From: Actinomadura rifamycini DSM 43936
GTDB taxonomy: Bacteria; Actinomycetota; Actinomycetes; Streptosporangiales; Streptosporangiaceae
Reading direction: 5' to 3'
Assembly: GCF_000425065.1 (NCBI RefSeq)
Contig: NZ_AULB01000019.1
Coordinates: forward strand, 1-64,000
Length of the DNA: 64,000 bases
Shown here: positions 1 through 8,281 of the stretch, piece by piece
Position numbering within the stretch: position 1 is the first letter of the stretch
How the letters are laid out: each line of letters begins with the position of its first letter
Program-made: the position numbers and the translations under genes
Notes under the pieces: model-generated
Database searches by the model: none
Told to the model about the DNA's origin: nothing
Seen by the model: the letters and a program-made list of their open reading frames with translations, nothing else

Positions 1-174
1 GAGCTGCGCGAACGTTTCGCCCTTCTTCAAGTACGCCAGCGTCATCAGCGCCTGCATGCCCGCCGTCAGTGCCCGGCCCTTGCTGCCGGCCTGCTTGCGG
101 TGGCGGCCGACGACCCCGGTCACGTACTGCAGCGTCTGACGCGACAACGGCAGCGAAGAACGGTAGAAAAGCAT
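1..174 (-). mobile_element. Transposase N-terminus, IS5-like (runs off window)
   Basis: The first 58 codons of a minus-strand reading frame start at the ATG at 174-172 and leave the window at base 1. The peptide begins MLFYRSSLPLSRQTLQYVTG, followed by a basic stretch (GRHRKQAGSKGR) and LMTLAYLKKGETFAQL. This is the N-terminal helix-turn-helix pattern of the many actinobacterial IS5-type DDE transposases, which continue with 'ALAAGFGVS'. The catalytic DDE part is outside the window, so integrity cannot be judged. The element edge presumably lies in the 130 bases between this start and the hydrolase gene ending at 308, but I could not identify a terminal inverted repeat with only one end visible. 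The family name is from recall of such N-termini. Confidence 0.7.
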
Positions 175-307
175 GTGAAGCCTCTGGTGGGATCGGGCGG
201 GGGTGAGAGACCACCCGTCCTACCAGGGCTTCTTTACGTTCCAGGGCCCGCCACACCGCCCGCGATCATGATGTGATCACGCACCGTCGGACGCTGCTGG
301 AAAAGGT

Positions 308-2017
308 TCACTGAGTCGGGTCATTGCCTGGGTCGTGGTCGTCGTAGGTTCCGGCGATGACTCGAGCCTGCTGGTCCAAACTCCTGCTGGAACCGCTGAA
401 GGAGTAGACGTCCTCGTTCTTCTCGGGATCACGGTCGCGCCAGTACGAACTATGCCCCTCGCCGTCGGTCACCAGCCGCCGCCCCCCGAAATCCTCGTCG
501 GAGGGGACGTTGGGGGTTCCGACCGCCGAAGCGATGCCGGGAATGTATCCGCCGCCTCCATGGCCATACCGCCCGACGCTCGGAACCGGATCGTTGTATG
601 CCTCTTGGGCCCAGACATGACCGGCTTCGATACCCAGGGCGTCCGCATGGGCCACCCGCATACCCGGACTGCCCGCGACCACGATGTCGTCCACGGGAAG
701 CCTGTCTTCGGGATGCCGGGCGGCCTCACCGATCACGGTGGAACCGTAACTGTGGCCCACGGCTGTCATGTGCGCACCGCCGTTGCCCGCTCCGGCCTGT
801 GACTCGCGGAGGCCGTCGATGAAGCTGTTGAACTGCGGACCGCCCTCGTTGGCATAGTTTCCGAACGGCGAGTCCTTCTTGATGTCGTCCGGTGCGTCGT
901 AGCCGAGCCAGGCGATCGTTGAGACAGGGCCGTCCGCGTACATGCGCGTTGCCTCGTAAAGGTTGTAGGCGCGATGCATGCTTCCGGTGAAGCGGTCCAG
1001 GTTCTCTGTGGTTCCCGGTACATAGGCGGCGCTGTGCACAGCGTGGTCCGGATTGCCGAACGCCACGATCGCGCGCCCGTCGGAGCCCTCTCCGTCACGG
1101 CTCTCGGCCTCGGCCGTGCGGGTTGAGTCGATGCCGAGAAGGTAGAGGTCGTGGCCCTTGTTCTCGTACGTCGTGAGCGCGATGTTCAGCTTCTCGAGCC
1201 GCTGGAGGTCGCGACGCTCGAACTCGCTGATGCCCCCGCCCTTCGCGTGCAGTTCCGCAAGACGGCTCTCCAGGCGGGTGCGGTTGGCCTCGTCGCGGTC
1301 TTCGGACGGTATGCCGTCGAGCCAGCCGATCTTGTCGGGGTAGGCGTTCATCATGAGGTGGCGCTGCTCTTCGGGGAGGCCGCGCCACCAGTCCGCGACT
1401 TCCTTGGGCGACGTGAGGTCGCGGGGCGGGATGCCGGCGGGGTCGAACCCGGCGAGTCCGGTCGCGACGCCCGCGTCCTTCCGGAGGCCCGCGAGCGGGT
1501 TCCTGCCGTCGAGCACGTCTGATCGGAGTGCACGGAGGGCGCCCGCGATCTCGTTGTCGGCGACGGTGGCCTTCTTGACGGCAGCGACGAACTTCCCCTG
1601 GATGTCCCGGGCGACTTTCTGTAGCTCTTGCCAGTCGGAGTAGCGTGCGGGAAGGGACTCGGGGAAGTCGATCGAGCCGTCGTGGCCGACCTTGAGGTAC
1701 TGGCTCTCCGCCGAAACGATCGCGGATTTGAGGTCGTTCTGCGCGGCCCGGAACCTGCCTTGTGCGGTGTTGAGGACGCTCGCGACGGCCGACGCCTCGC
1801 CGGACGCCACGCGGATTCGTGTTCGTACCGGCAGCAGCGTCCGCATGGCGGCCTCGGCGTCCGCCCCCTGCCAGCGCGCGCCCCGGACCCCTTTGAGGAA
1901 CTTGCCCTGGTACACGTCCTCGGCTTGTTCGAGGTGCTCGACCAGCTTCCGCCAGGCGCGCCAGGCCGAATCCAACTCGCCGATCTCGGCGTCCCGGAGT
2001 TGGGCGAACGAGACCAC
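308..2017 (-). CDS. DUF1023-type alpha/beta hydrolase with WXG100-like N-terminal domain
   Basis: A 569-residue protein and the last gene of the type VII secretion-linked operon. The N-terminal ~190 residues are helical and WXG100/LXG-like (FAQLRDAEIGELDSAW, GARWQGADAEAAM). The C-terminal half is a DUF1023 alpha/beta hydrolase with nucleophile elbow GHSYGS (Ser about 423), a late acid in AYNDPVPS and a histidine in GHSSYW near the end. It has no signal peptide, which fits export by a WXG-type route. I start it at the GTG at 2017, two bases past the upstream stop and about 10 nt after a GGGGG. A longer frame to 2095 would overlap the upstream gene, and the added residues look like shadow sequence. 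It may be the secreted enzyme or toxin of the cassette. The substrate is unknown, and no immunity gene is evident. Confidence 0.8.
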   Translation of the reverse strand: MVSFAQLRDAEIGELDSAWRAWRKLVEHLEQAEDVYQGKFLKGVRGARWQGADAEAAMRTLLPVRTRIRVASGEASAVASVLNTAQGRFRAAQNDLKSAIVSAESQYLKVGHDGSIDFPESLPARYSDWQELQKVARDIQGKFVAAVKKATVADNEIAGALRALRSDVLDGRNPLAGLRKDAGVATGLAGFDPAGIPPRDLTSPKEVADWWRGLPEEQRHLMMNAYPDKIGWLDGIPSEDRDEANRTRLESRLAELHAKGGGISEFERRDLQRLEKLNIALTTYENKGHDLYLLGIDSTRTAEAESRDGEGSDGRAIVAFGNPDHAVHSAAYVPGTTENLDRFTGSMHRAYNLYEATRMYADGPVSTIAWLGYDAPDDIKKDSPFGNYANEGGPQFNSFIDGLRESQAGAGNGGAHMTAVGHSYGSTVIGEAARHPEDRLPVDDIVVAGSPGMRVAHADALGIEAGHVWAQEAYNDPVPSVGRYGHGGGGYIPGIASAVGTPNVPSDEDFGGRRLVTDGEGHSSYWRDRDPEKNEDVYSFSGSSRSLDQQARVIAGTYDDHDPGNDPTQ

Positions 2018-2019
2018 CG

Positions 2020-2445
2020 TCAGCGTGCCCCCGTCCGGATCCGGTTGATGCTCTCCTTCATCTCCTGTTCGGCCCACTGCGCGTTCGTGGCGCACCTCTC
2101 GACGGCGTCACCGAGAAACTCGATCTCGTCCGTCATGCGGGTGAGCGTTCGCAGCCATTCGGACGAGACCTGCCTCATGGCGTCCGCCGTCGCCCAGCCG
2201 CCTCCGAGGGCGCCGGCCGCCTGGTCGGTCTCGGGCGGAAACGCCTTGCCGCCCGCCCGGATGTGGGAGTTGACCTCCGGAGCGGTCCTCCCCGCGTTCC
2301 GCAGCGCGGTCGGGTCCATAGCCGCGACGCTGGAGCCGCCTCCGGCGTCGGTCGCCGGGGGTTTGTGGGGTGCTGGCGCGCCCTCCGTAGGAGGAGCCTG
2401 CGGCGGGGTCGGATTGAGCAGGCTGTTGATCCTGTTCTCGGTCAC
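2020..2445 (-). CDS. WXG100/ESX-like secretion target, 141 aa
   Basis: A small helical protein with a Pro/Ala-rich N-terminal 45 residues and a C-terminal helical part. That part holds a GGGWATADAM turn followed by long amphipathic helices (SSEWLRTLTRMTDEIEFL), the helix-turn-helix hairpin layout of WXG100/ESX proteins. The GTG start overlaps the mycosin stop by 4 bases (GTGA), so translation is probably coupled. The stop lies two bases before the hydrolase GTG. By position and fold it is likely co-secreted with, or a partner for, the hydrolase encoded next. It lacks a canonical WXG, so the family call rests on size, helix pattern and context. Confidence 0.65.
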   Translation of the reverse strand: MTENRINSLLNPTPPQAPPTEGAPAPHKPPATDAGGGSSVAAMDPTALRNAGRTAPEVNSHIRAGGKAFPPETDQAAGALGGGWATADAMRQVSSEWLRTLTRMTDEIEFLGDAVERCATNAQWAEQEMKESINRIRTGAR

Positions 2446-3635
2446 GCTCGTGAGTTCCTTCTACGGAGAATGAGGGCGAGAGACGCTCCGGCCAGAGTGA
2501 TGAGCACCGCTATACCCGCCCCGATGAGGGCGAGGGGGCGCGAATCGAGCAGGGCGCCGCGCTTGTCGGTGGCGGTGGTGTGGGCGGCAGGAGGTGACGC
2601 GCCGGGCTGTTTCTGTAGTTCGTCCCACTCCGTGTACACGGGATTGGGAGCGTCCGCGGGCACGTCGGCGGTCAGCGCCTTGTGCGGGTTCACGACGCCG
2701 TAGCCGGTTCGGCCGTCCCAACCGGCCGGGCCGGCGTCCTTGGCGGTCGCGATGACGCGCTGCACCACCTGCCGCGCCGGCATTTCCGGGTGCTTCGAAC
2801 GCACGAGTGCCACGGCGGCGGAGACGAGCGCGGTGGACGCACTCGTGCCACTGCTCCGGACGAGCCGGCCCCTCCGGTCGAGATTGGCGACGTCCACGCC
2901 CGGGGCCGCGACATCGACGGACTTCTGCGGGGTCGAGTCGGCCCAAGCCCGCAAGCGGTGGTCGACGGCTCCCACGGTGAGCACGCCCGGGCAGCCGCCG
3001 GGCATCGTCGGGATGTCGGAACGGCCGTCGTTGCCTGACGCGGCGACCACGACCACGTCATTCCGTACCGCGTGATCGACCGCGTGCTGGAAGCTGCTCG
3101 CACACTTACCGGGCCCGTAGGTGTTGACCTGCCCGGCGGACACATTGACCACCTCGGCCCCGTGGTCGACGGCCCAGCGGATACCGGTCGCGTATTCGTC
3201 GCCTTCCCTGGCGATGACCGGAAGCAGCTTCGCGCCCGGGGCGACCCCCACCATGCCGCTCGTGCCGCCTTGGGCGGCGATGAGTGAAGCCATCGCCGTG
3301 CCGTGGCCCCATCCGCCCTTGCCGTAGGCATCGGTGGCGGTGTCGACGTCTCGGCGGCCGTCCCGCCCTTGGCCGGTGGCATCGAACCCGGGGACCACGA
3401 CGCCCTTGAACTCGGAGAGGTCGGCGTTCGTCCCCGAATCGACCACGGCGACGGTCACTCCTTCGCCCGTGGCGACGGGCCACACGGTCTCCTCGATGCG
3501 CCAGGTGGTGAACCACCATTCACTCTGGTGCGGTGTCGGTGTCGCCGCCTGCGCGGCCGGCAGCGGGGCGAGCGCCAGGCAGCCGGTGAGAAGACAGGCC
3601 GAAGCGAGGGCACTCCCGCGAGGCAGATGCGGCAT
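2442..3635 (-). CDS. mycP: Mycosin-type S8 serine protease of type VII secretion
   Basis: A 397-residue subtilisin-family protease with the mycosin layout: an N-terminal signal peptide (ALAPLPAAQA, residues about 20-30), an S8 domain, a short linker and a C-terminal membrane anchor (about 373-393) ending RRRNSRA. The catalytic triad is visible as D66 (VAVVDSGT), H111 (GWGHGTAMASLIA) and S265 (SSGTSASTALVSAA), with oxyanion Asn202 in AASGNDG. Mycosins sit in the membrane with the protease domain outside and are needed for ESX-type secretion or substrate processing. The ATG abuts the stop of the long WXG-like gene (TGAATG), so it belongs to the operon. In mycobacteria mycP accompanies the Ecc core. 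Here only substrates accompany it. Confidence 0.9.
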   Translation of the reverse strand: MPHLPRGSALASACLLTGCLALAPLPAAQAATPTPHQSEWWFTTWRIEETVWPVATGEGVTVAVVDSGTNADLSEFKGVVVPGFDATGQGRDGRRDVDTATDAYGKGGWGHGTAMASLIAAQGGTSGMVGVAPGAKLLPVIAREGDEYATGIRWAVDHGAEVVNVSAGQVNTYGPGKCASSFQHAVDHAVRNDVVVVAASGNDGRSDIPTMPGGCPGVLTVGAVDHRLRAWADSTPQKSVDVAAPGVDVANLDRRGRLVRSSGTSASTALVSAAVALVRSKHPEMPARQVVQRVIATAKDAGPAGWDGRTGYGVVNPHKALTADVPADAPNPVYTEWDELQKQPGASPPAAHTTATDKRGALLDSRPLALIGAGIAVLITLAGASLALILRRRNSRA

Positions 3636-5126
3636 TCACTCGCCCCGCAAGATCGGGGAGGCTTCGAGGCGCCCGGGCGGGCCTTGGACGCCTCGTCCTT
3701 CCGCTTTGCGGGCATCGACCTCGCCGTCGTTCTCCGAACCGCCGCATGCGCAACCGCATGCACAGGCCGTCGCCTGACCGTCCTGCGGCTCGACGGCGGC
3801 GGAGGGCGACGGCAGGTGGCCCAGGACATGCTCGGGGGTCGAGTCGGCGCTCCAGATCTCCGTCGACTCGTCCGCGAAGCCCGCGCCGCCCTCGGTGGCG
3901 TCGTCCGCGGACGAGGACGTGCCGATCACCGAGGCGACGGCGTCCTCCTCGGCCTTCCAGAGGTCCCGGTCCTCGGCGAGCCAGTATCGCCGGTCGCGCT
4001 CGTCCTCCCGACGTCCGGCGCCACCGGCACCCGGACCGCCCGCTGGGGAGAGCGGCATGCTCCGTGCGCTGGTGCGGCCGCCCCCGGCCGGTCCGCCGTT
4101 CGTGCTCGGGACGCTCGTGGGAGCGCCGCCGGGGGCACCACCACGGCCGGGCGAGATGCCCGCCCGTCCCCCGGCGGAGCCCGCGGGGCTGTTGAGCGGG
4201 CCCGGGCGCGGGCTCGGCGCGCCGAGCCCGCCGGCTGGGGCGCCGAACCCTGGAGGGGGAACGGGCCCGTTGGCAGGAGCGAACTGGCCTGGAGCGGCGG
4301 GGGCGAATTGCGCGGGCCGTCCACCGGCATTGCCGAACGCAGCCTGAGAATTGGCGGGCCCGCCCGTCTCCGCTCCGGCGAGCTCCGTGCGTCCGCTACC
4401 GAATGCGCCGCCCGGCGCGTCACGGGACCAGGCGGCCGGATGGACGCCGCCCGTTTCGGACCGCCCGGCTTCCGCGTGTGCGACCGCGGGACCGGCGAGT
4501 GGAGGTCTCTGCTCGCTGCCGACCGTGCCGGCCTCGTTCACGGCGGCGAATCCTCCGGTGGCGCCTCTGTCCGGTGGCACGACCGCGTTCCCACCGCGTG
4601 CGGTTCCGCTCGAAACGAGCCCCTCGGGAGTCCCGCGGTCCATGATCGCGGGCTCCGTGGTGACCGAGGCGGGGAGGCGTGTCCACGCTTCGGCGATCCG
4701 GGTGTTGAGGCGCTGCATGTACTCGCGGGCGTACTCGTCGTCGCCGTCGTCCTTGAACCACCCGCTCCCGGGCTTGTGGGCCACGTACCAGGGGAGGATC
4801 TCGCCGCCGTGCCAGTCGAGGGCCGTGCCGATCTGGCCGGTCGCGATGGCGAGGTTCTCCGCGCTGATTTGCAGCTTTCGGAGCATTCGCTGGGCGGTGG
4901 CGGCGGCCTCGTCCTCCCAAACTTCGGAGAGTGTTCTCGAGGCGCGGACGAGCAGGGCTTTGAAGCCCTCGATGTGCTGCGATGCGGCCTTGTAGGCGTC
5001 CCCGGCGGCCTTGACGGCGCCGGGATCGGTGGCATCGAGGAGGGCGCGGATCGCGTCGAGGTCGCCGTAGTCCGCCGGGTTCCCCGCAGGGGCCGCGCCG
5101 ATCCTGATCGGGTAGTGGGCGCTCAT
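3636..5126 (-). CDS. WXG100-like protein with long Pro/Gly/Ala-rich tail
   Basis: A 496-residue protein. The first ~180 residues are helical and hold a WEDEAAATAQ turn between helices, like a WXG100 domain (the W-x-D/E variant). The remaining ~310 residues are a low-complexity Pro/Gly/Ala tail reminiscent of PPE or EspB-like secreted proteins. A small Cys cluster (ACACGCACGG) lies near the C-terminus. The ATG at 5126 is two bases after the upstream stop (TGATCATG), so the frame further upstream to 5606 is just an open extension over the previous gene. Likely a secreted structural component or chaperone-bound substrate of a type VII system. No enzymatic motif is seen. Confidence 0.75.
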   Translation of the reverse strand: MSAHYPIRIGAAPAGNPADYGDLDAIRALLDATDPGAVKAAGDAYKAASQHIEGFKALLVRASRTLSEVWEDEAAATAQRMLRKLQISAENLAIATGQIGTALDWHGGEILPWYVAHKPGSGWFKDDGDDEYAREYMQRLNTRIAEAWTRLPASVTTEPAIMDRGTPEGLVSSGTARGGNAVVPPDRGATGGFAAVNEAGTVGSEQRPPLAGPAVAHAEAGRSETGGVHPAAWSRDAPGGAFGSGRTELAGAETGGPANSQAAFGNAGGRPAQFAPAAPGQFAPANGPVPPPGFGAPAGGLGAPSPRPGPLNSPAGSAGGRAGISPGRGGAPGGAPTSVPSTNGGPAGGGRTSARSMPLSPAGGPGAGGAGRREDERDRRYWLAEDRDLWKAEEDAVASVIGTSSSADDATEGGAGFADESTEIWSADSTPEHVLGHLPSPSAAVEPQDGQATACACGCACGGSENDGEVDARKAEGRGVQGPPGRLEASPILRGE

Positions 5127-5128
5127 GA

Positions 5129-5524
5129 TCACTCCATCGGCTTCGCGGTCGCACGGGTCGGCGGGGCGCCGACCGGGGGATCGCTCATCTGACCGCCGAC
5201 CGCGCGGATGTCGGCGACCATTCTCTCGTCGGCCCCTCGGTAGTTGTCGGCGACCTTTTCGAGGGCGTCCGCCATGGAAAGGATGCCGTCGAGGAGCTGC
5301 TGATAGGCGCGAGTGATCTGGGAGTTGCCGTGACCGACCGTTCTGCCCAGGGCTTGGGCGGCATCCCAGCCGCCGAAGGCGGACGCTGGGACGTTTCCTC
5401 GGGATGCAAGATCGGGCAGTGAGCCCGGGCCCGGGTGGGCCGCCAGCTCGCGCCGCATTTGGCGGGCTACGTCCCTGATCTGCGTGTGGTCGTATTTGGT
5501 CCCCCGGCCGGCGGGTGTCGTCAC
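5129..5524 (-). CDS. WXG100-like protein, 131 aa (first gene of operon)
   Basis: A small helical protein with a helix-turn-helix containing FGGWDAAQALGRTVG and a long second helix (SQITRAYQQLLDGILSMADALEKVADNYRGADERM), as in ESX/WXG100 family members. It starts with GTG at 5524, about 8 nt after GAGGGG. It heads the five-gene minus-strand unit, with gaps of at most 2 nt and overlaps of at most 4 nt between genes, so all five are almost certainly cotranscribed. It probably forms a heterodimer with the large WXG-like protein encoded next. That is inferred from how such pairs work elsewhere. Confidence 0.7.
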   Translation of the reverse strand: MTTPAGRGTKYDHTQIRDVARQMRRELAAHPGPGSLPDLASRGNVPASAFGGWDAAQALGRTVGHGNSQITRAYQQLLDGILSMADALEKVADNYRGADERMVADIRAVGGQMSDPPVGAPPTRATAKPME

Positions 5525-5878
5525 GCTTTGGTCCCCTCGTGAGCGTGTTGGACGACAAGGGCAAAAAACGACGGCCAGTATTTCGATGCGTCAGTTCGAC
5601 GGTCAAGTCGAGGTCAGCGATGAGAAATTGGAACGGTCCTTTGTCTATAAGCTGGGGAAATGTAAGTTTCCTGCCGCGCCTTTGTCGGTGCCCTGGGCGG
5701 GGCCGGAACCGGTCAGGGGTGCGGAAACCTTCGAGTGCGAGTCAGGTTTCGTGCCGAGGTGGAGTGTCGCTCTCGCGGTGAAGGGAGTCGAGGGCGTCCC
5801 CGAGGTCGATCGCCCGTGGTGTCGCTCATGCGAGGAGCGATCACGTCTTCCGCGCGGAGGCGGGCCTGGGGAGAGGGG
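5525..5878. other. Intergenic region between type VII operon and tetR
   Basis: 354 bases without a convincing gene and distinctly more AT-rich than the surroundings around 5560-5680. It must hold the promoter of the minus-strand WXG operon. It also takes the 3' end of the tetR gene, which ends at 5879 and is transcribed toward it. Confidence 0.6.
5577..5606 (-). promoter_or_regulatory. Candidate promoter of the WXG/mycosin operon
   Basis: Reading the minus strand, TTGACC (5606-5601) and AATACT (5582-5577) are separated by 18 nt, about 50 nt upstream of the first GTG. The -35 is a good match to the housekeeping consensus and the -10 is weak. This is the best candidate in the gap, not a proven promoter. 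Confidence 0.35.
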
Positions 5879-6460
5879 TCAGGTGAAGGTGCGGGCCATT
5901 TCGTCCAGGTGTTCGTCCACCACGGCGGCCAGGGGGCGTGGGGGGTTGGCGTCGGTCCAGGTCAGGGACGCGATGCGGAGGGTCGTCATGAAGGCGCCGG
6001 CGAGGATGCGGGCGCGGGGGCTGCCCGGGGGGAGGGCGTCGCGTTCGGCGATGAGGGACGACAGGGTGCGTTCGAAGTCGGCCCAGCGGGCGAGTTGGCG
6101 GGCGAGGACGGACGGGTGCGCGCGCGCCAGTCGGGCCTGTGCGGCCCACGCCGGGTCGGGTTCGCCGACCTCCTCCATGAGGGCGTGCAGGGAGCCGCGC
6201 AGTGCGGGCCAGGAGCGTTCGGCCGGGGGACGGGACTCGAAGATGCGCAGGAGCGACTGCATGCGCTCGCCGTCGCCGTAGAGGAGGGCGTCCTCCTTGG
6301 CGGCGAAGTAGTTGGAGAAGGTGCGGCGGGAGACGTTCGCGGCGTCGGCGATGGCCTCGACCGTGACGTTGTCGAGGCCGTGCTCGACGGTGAGGCGTAT
6401 CGCGGCGCGGTGCAGGGCGCGCCGGGTGGCCTCCTTCTTGCGCTCGCGCAGGCTCTCCAT
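5879..6460 (-). CDS. TetR-family repressor of adjacent exporter
   Basis: A 193-residue TetR protein. The N-terminal HTH (residues about 15-60) contains HGLDNVTVEAIADAANVSRRTFSNYFAAKEDAL, a canonical TetR recognition helix. The C-terminal ligand domain is generic. It is divergent from a DHA2 drug exporter, with 118 bp between starts and a perfect 12-bp palindrome at 6516-6527. The classic arrangement is a repressor controlling the exporter and itself, released when the exported compound binds. The ATG follows GGAGG with very short spacing, so the exact start is a little uncertain, but the HTH leaves little room for change. Confidence 0.88.
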   Translation of the reverse strand: MESLRERKKEATRRALHRAAIRLTVEHGLDNVTVEAIADAANVSRRTFSNYFAAKEDALLYGDGERMQSLLRIFESRPPAERSWPALRGSLHALMEEVGEPDPAWAAQARLARAHPSVLARQLARWADFERTLSSLIAERDALPPGSPRARILAGAFMTTLRIASLTWTDANPPRPLAAVVDEHLDEMARTFT

Positions 6461-6515
6461 GCCTCCAGGACCCTAGCGGTAGACGACCTTGCCCTCTGAG
6501 AAACTTTGCGCAGTG

Positions 6516-6527
6516 GGAATATATTCC
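6516..6527. promoter_or_regulatory. Palindromic operator candidate GGAATATATTCC
   Basis: A perfect 12-bp palindrome, GGAATATATTCC, in the divergent tetR/exporter gap. It is strikingly AT-rich for this genome. Its place between the two start codons makes it the likely TetR binding site, or overlaps a promoter -10 region. Confidence 0.5.
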
Positions 6528-6578
6528 GGCGCGGCGGCCTTGGAATCCCCGTTCCCACTACCTTTCCGGAGGCGTTCC

Positions 6579-8168
6579 TTGAGTGTGCGTGCCCCCTCGC
6601 CGCCGCCGATGACGCGGCGGCAGATCCTGGAGGCGCTCAGCGGTCTGCTGCTGGTGCTGTTCGTCGCGATGCTCAGCTCCACGGTCGTGTCCACGGCGCT
6701 GCCGCAGATCATCGGCGCCCTGAAGGGCACCCAGTCGCAGTACACGTGGGTGGTCACGGCGACGCTGCTGGTGTCGACGGCCAGCACCCCGATCTGGGGG
6801 AAGCTCGCCGACCTCTACAGCAAGAAGCTGCTGCTCCAGATCGCGATCGTGATCTTCATCGTGGCGTCGCTGGCGTCCGGGTTCGCGCAGAACACCGAGC
6901 AGCTCATCGCGGCGCGGGCGGTGCAGGGCCTCGGCATGGGCGCCCTGCAGATCCTCGTGCAGATCATCATGGCCGCGATGATCAGCCCGCGGGACCGGGG
7001 CCGGTACTACGGCTACCTCGGCGCGGTGATGGCGGTCGCGACGGTCGGCGGCCCGCTGCTCGGCGGCCTGATCGTCGACACGTCGTGGCTGGGCTGGCGC
7101 TGGTGCTTCTTCATCGGCGTGCCGTTCTCGGCGGTCGCGCTGCTGATGCTGCAGAAGACGCTGAAGCTGCCGGTGCTCCGGCGGGACGACGTCAAGATCG
7201 ACTACTGGGGCGCGATGCTCATCGCCGGCGGCGTGAGCGTCCTGCTGATCTGGGTGACGTTCGTCGGCAACGACTTCGCGTGGCTGTCCTGGCAGACCGC
7301 GGCGATGGTGGCCGGCGGGCTGGTGCTGCTGGCCGCGGCGGTGGCGGTCGAGGCGCGGGGGCGCGAGCCGATCGTGCCGCTGAAGATCGTGGCGCAGCGC
7401 AACACCGCGCTGGCGATCATCGCGAGCCTGGCGGTGGGCATGGCCATGTTCGGCGGGGCCGTCTTCCTGGGGCAGTACTTCCAGATCGGCCGCGGGTTCA
7501 GCCCGACGAAGGCCGGGCTGCTGACGTTCCCGATGATGCTGGGCGTCCTCGGATCGTCCACGGTCGCGGGGCGGCTGGCGACCAAGACCGGGACGGTCAA
7601 GCGGTACATCGTCATCGGATCGGTGGTGCTGACGGCCGGGTTCGCGATGCTGTCGGTCATCGACCACGAGACGTCGCTGGTCTACCTGGGCGTCGGGATG
7701 TTCCTCATCGGCGTGGGCGTCGGCATGACGATGCAGAACCTGGTGCTGGTCGTGCAGAACTCGGTGCGGCTGAACGAGATCGGCGCGGCGAGCGGGACGG
7801 TGACGTTCTTCCGGTCGCTCGGCGGGACGATCGGGGTCTCGGTGCTCGGGGCCGTGCTGGCGAGCAAGGTCGCGGATCACATCGCCGAGGGGCTCGCGAA
7901 GCTGGGCGTCCCGGCGTCGCAGCGCGGCGGCGCGGGCGGCGACCTGGACGTGGCCGCGCTGCCGGAGCCGATCCGCGAGGTGGTGCGGGCCGCGTACGGG
8001 GACGCGACCGGGCACATCTTCCTGATCTCCGCGGCCATCGCGGTCGTCGGGATCGCCGCGGCGGCGGCGCTGCAGCCGGTGCGGCTGCGCGACAGCCTCG
8101 ACCTGCCCGAGCCGGACGCGCCGGAGGACGCGGAGGCCGGCGTCCCGGCGAAGCTCGGCGGGGCCTGA
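6579..8168 (+). CDS. DHA2-family MFS drug exporter (14 TM)
   Basis: A 529-residue multi-pass permease of the EmrB/QacA (DHA2) family, a proton-driven exporter. The first helix (ILEALSGLLLVLFVAMLSSTVVSTALPQI) and the motif A region WGKLADLYSKK between TM2 and TM3 are clear, as is the family sequence ALPQIIGALKGTQSQYTWVVT. About 14 hydrophobic helices follow. I start it at TTG 6579, six nt after GGAGG (6568-6572). A frame extends upstream to 6489 but has no better site and would cover the operator. Divergent from the TetR gene, so probably induced by its own substrate. Substrate unknown. Confidence 0.88.
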   Translation: MSVRAPSPPPMTRRQILEALSGLLLVLFVAMLSSTVVSTALPQIIGALKGTQSQYTWVVTATLLVSTASTPIWGKLADLYSKKLLLQIAIVIFIVASLASGFAQNTEQLIAARAVQGLGMGALQILVQIIMAAMISPRDRGRYYGYLGAVMAVATVGGPLLGGLIVDTSWLGWRWCFFIGVPFSAVALLMLQKTLKLPVLRRDDVKIDYWGAMLIAGGVSVLLIWVTFVGNDFAWLSWQTAAMVAGGLVLLAAAVAVEARGREPIVPLKIVAQRNTALAIIASLAVGMAMFGGAVFLGQYFQIGRGFSPTKAGLLTFPMMLGVLGSSTVAGRLATKTGTVKRYIVIGSVVLTAGFAMLSVIDHETSLVYLGVGMFLIGVGVGMTMQNLVLVVQNSVRLNEIGAASGTVTFFRSLGGTIGVSVLGAVLASKVADHIAEGLAKLGVPASQRGGAGGDLDVAALPEPIREVVRAAYGDATGHIFLISAAIAVVGIAAAAALQPVRLRDSLDLPEPDAPEDAEAGVPAKLGGA

Positions 8169-8170
8169 AC

Positions 8171-8188
8171 TTGTCAGCCGACTGACAA
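8171..8188. promoter_or_regulatory. Operator TTGTCA-N6-TGACAA, site 1
   Basis: TTGTCAGCCGACTGACAA: two 6-bp half-sites in inverted repeat with a 6-nt spacer. It lies between the exporter stop (8168) and the acyl-CoA ligase start (8282). The same motif occurs twice upstream of choD at 18097 and 18183, so it is likely the binding site of one regulator of lipid genes. Confidence 0.6.
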
Positions 8189-8281
8189 CGGCGGTTCCGA
8201 AAGGCTGGGCTGAAGGAGAAGAAACCCCCAACTCCCCATCCGTACGGTCGGAAATCCGGAACGACCAGGGTGGGGAGAGCG

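Noticed and set aside
2018..2095. Upstream start for the DUF1023 hydrolase at 2095
   Set aside because: The added 26 residues lie wholly inside the upstream gene and look like shadow sequence. GTG 2017 has a purine-rich site and near-abutting genes.
3303..5192. Long plus-strand open frame (629 codons) opposite the WXG/mycosin operon
   Set aside because: Antisense shadow of high-GC coding sequence: Arg/Gly/Ala-biased translation, no ribosome-binding site, no domains, and the minus strand carries clear families.
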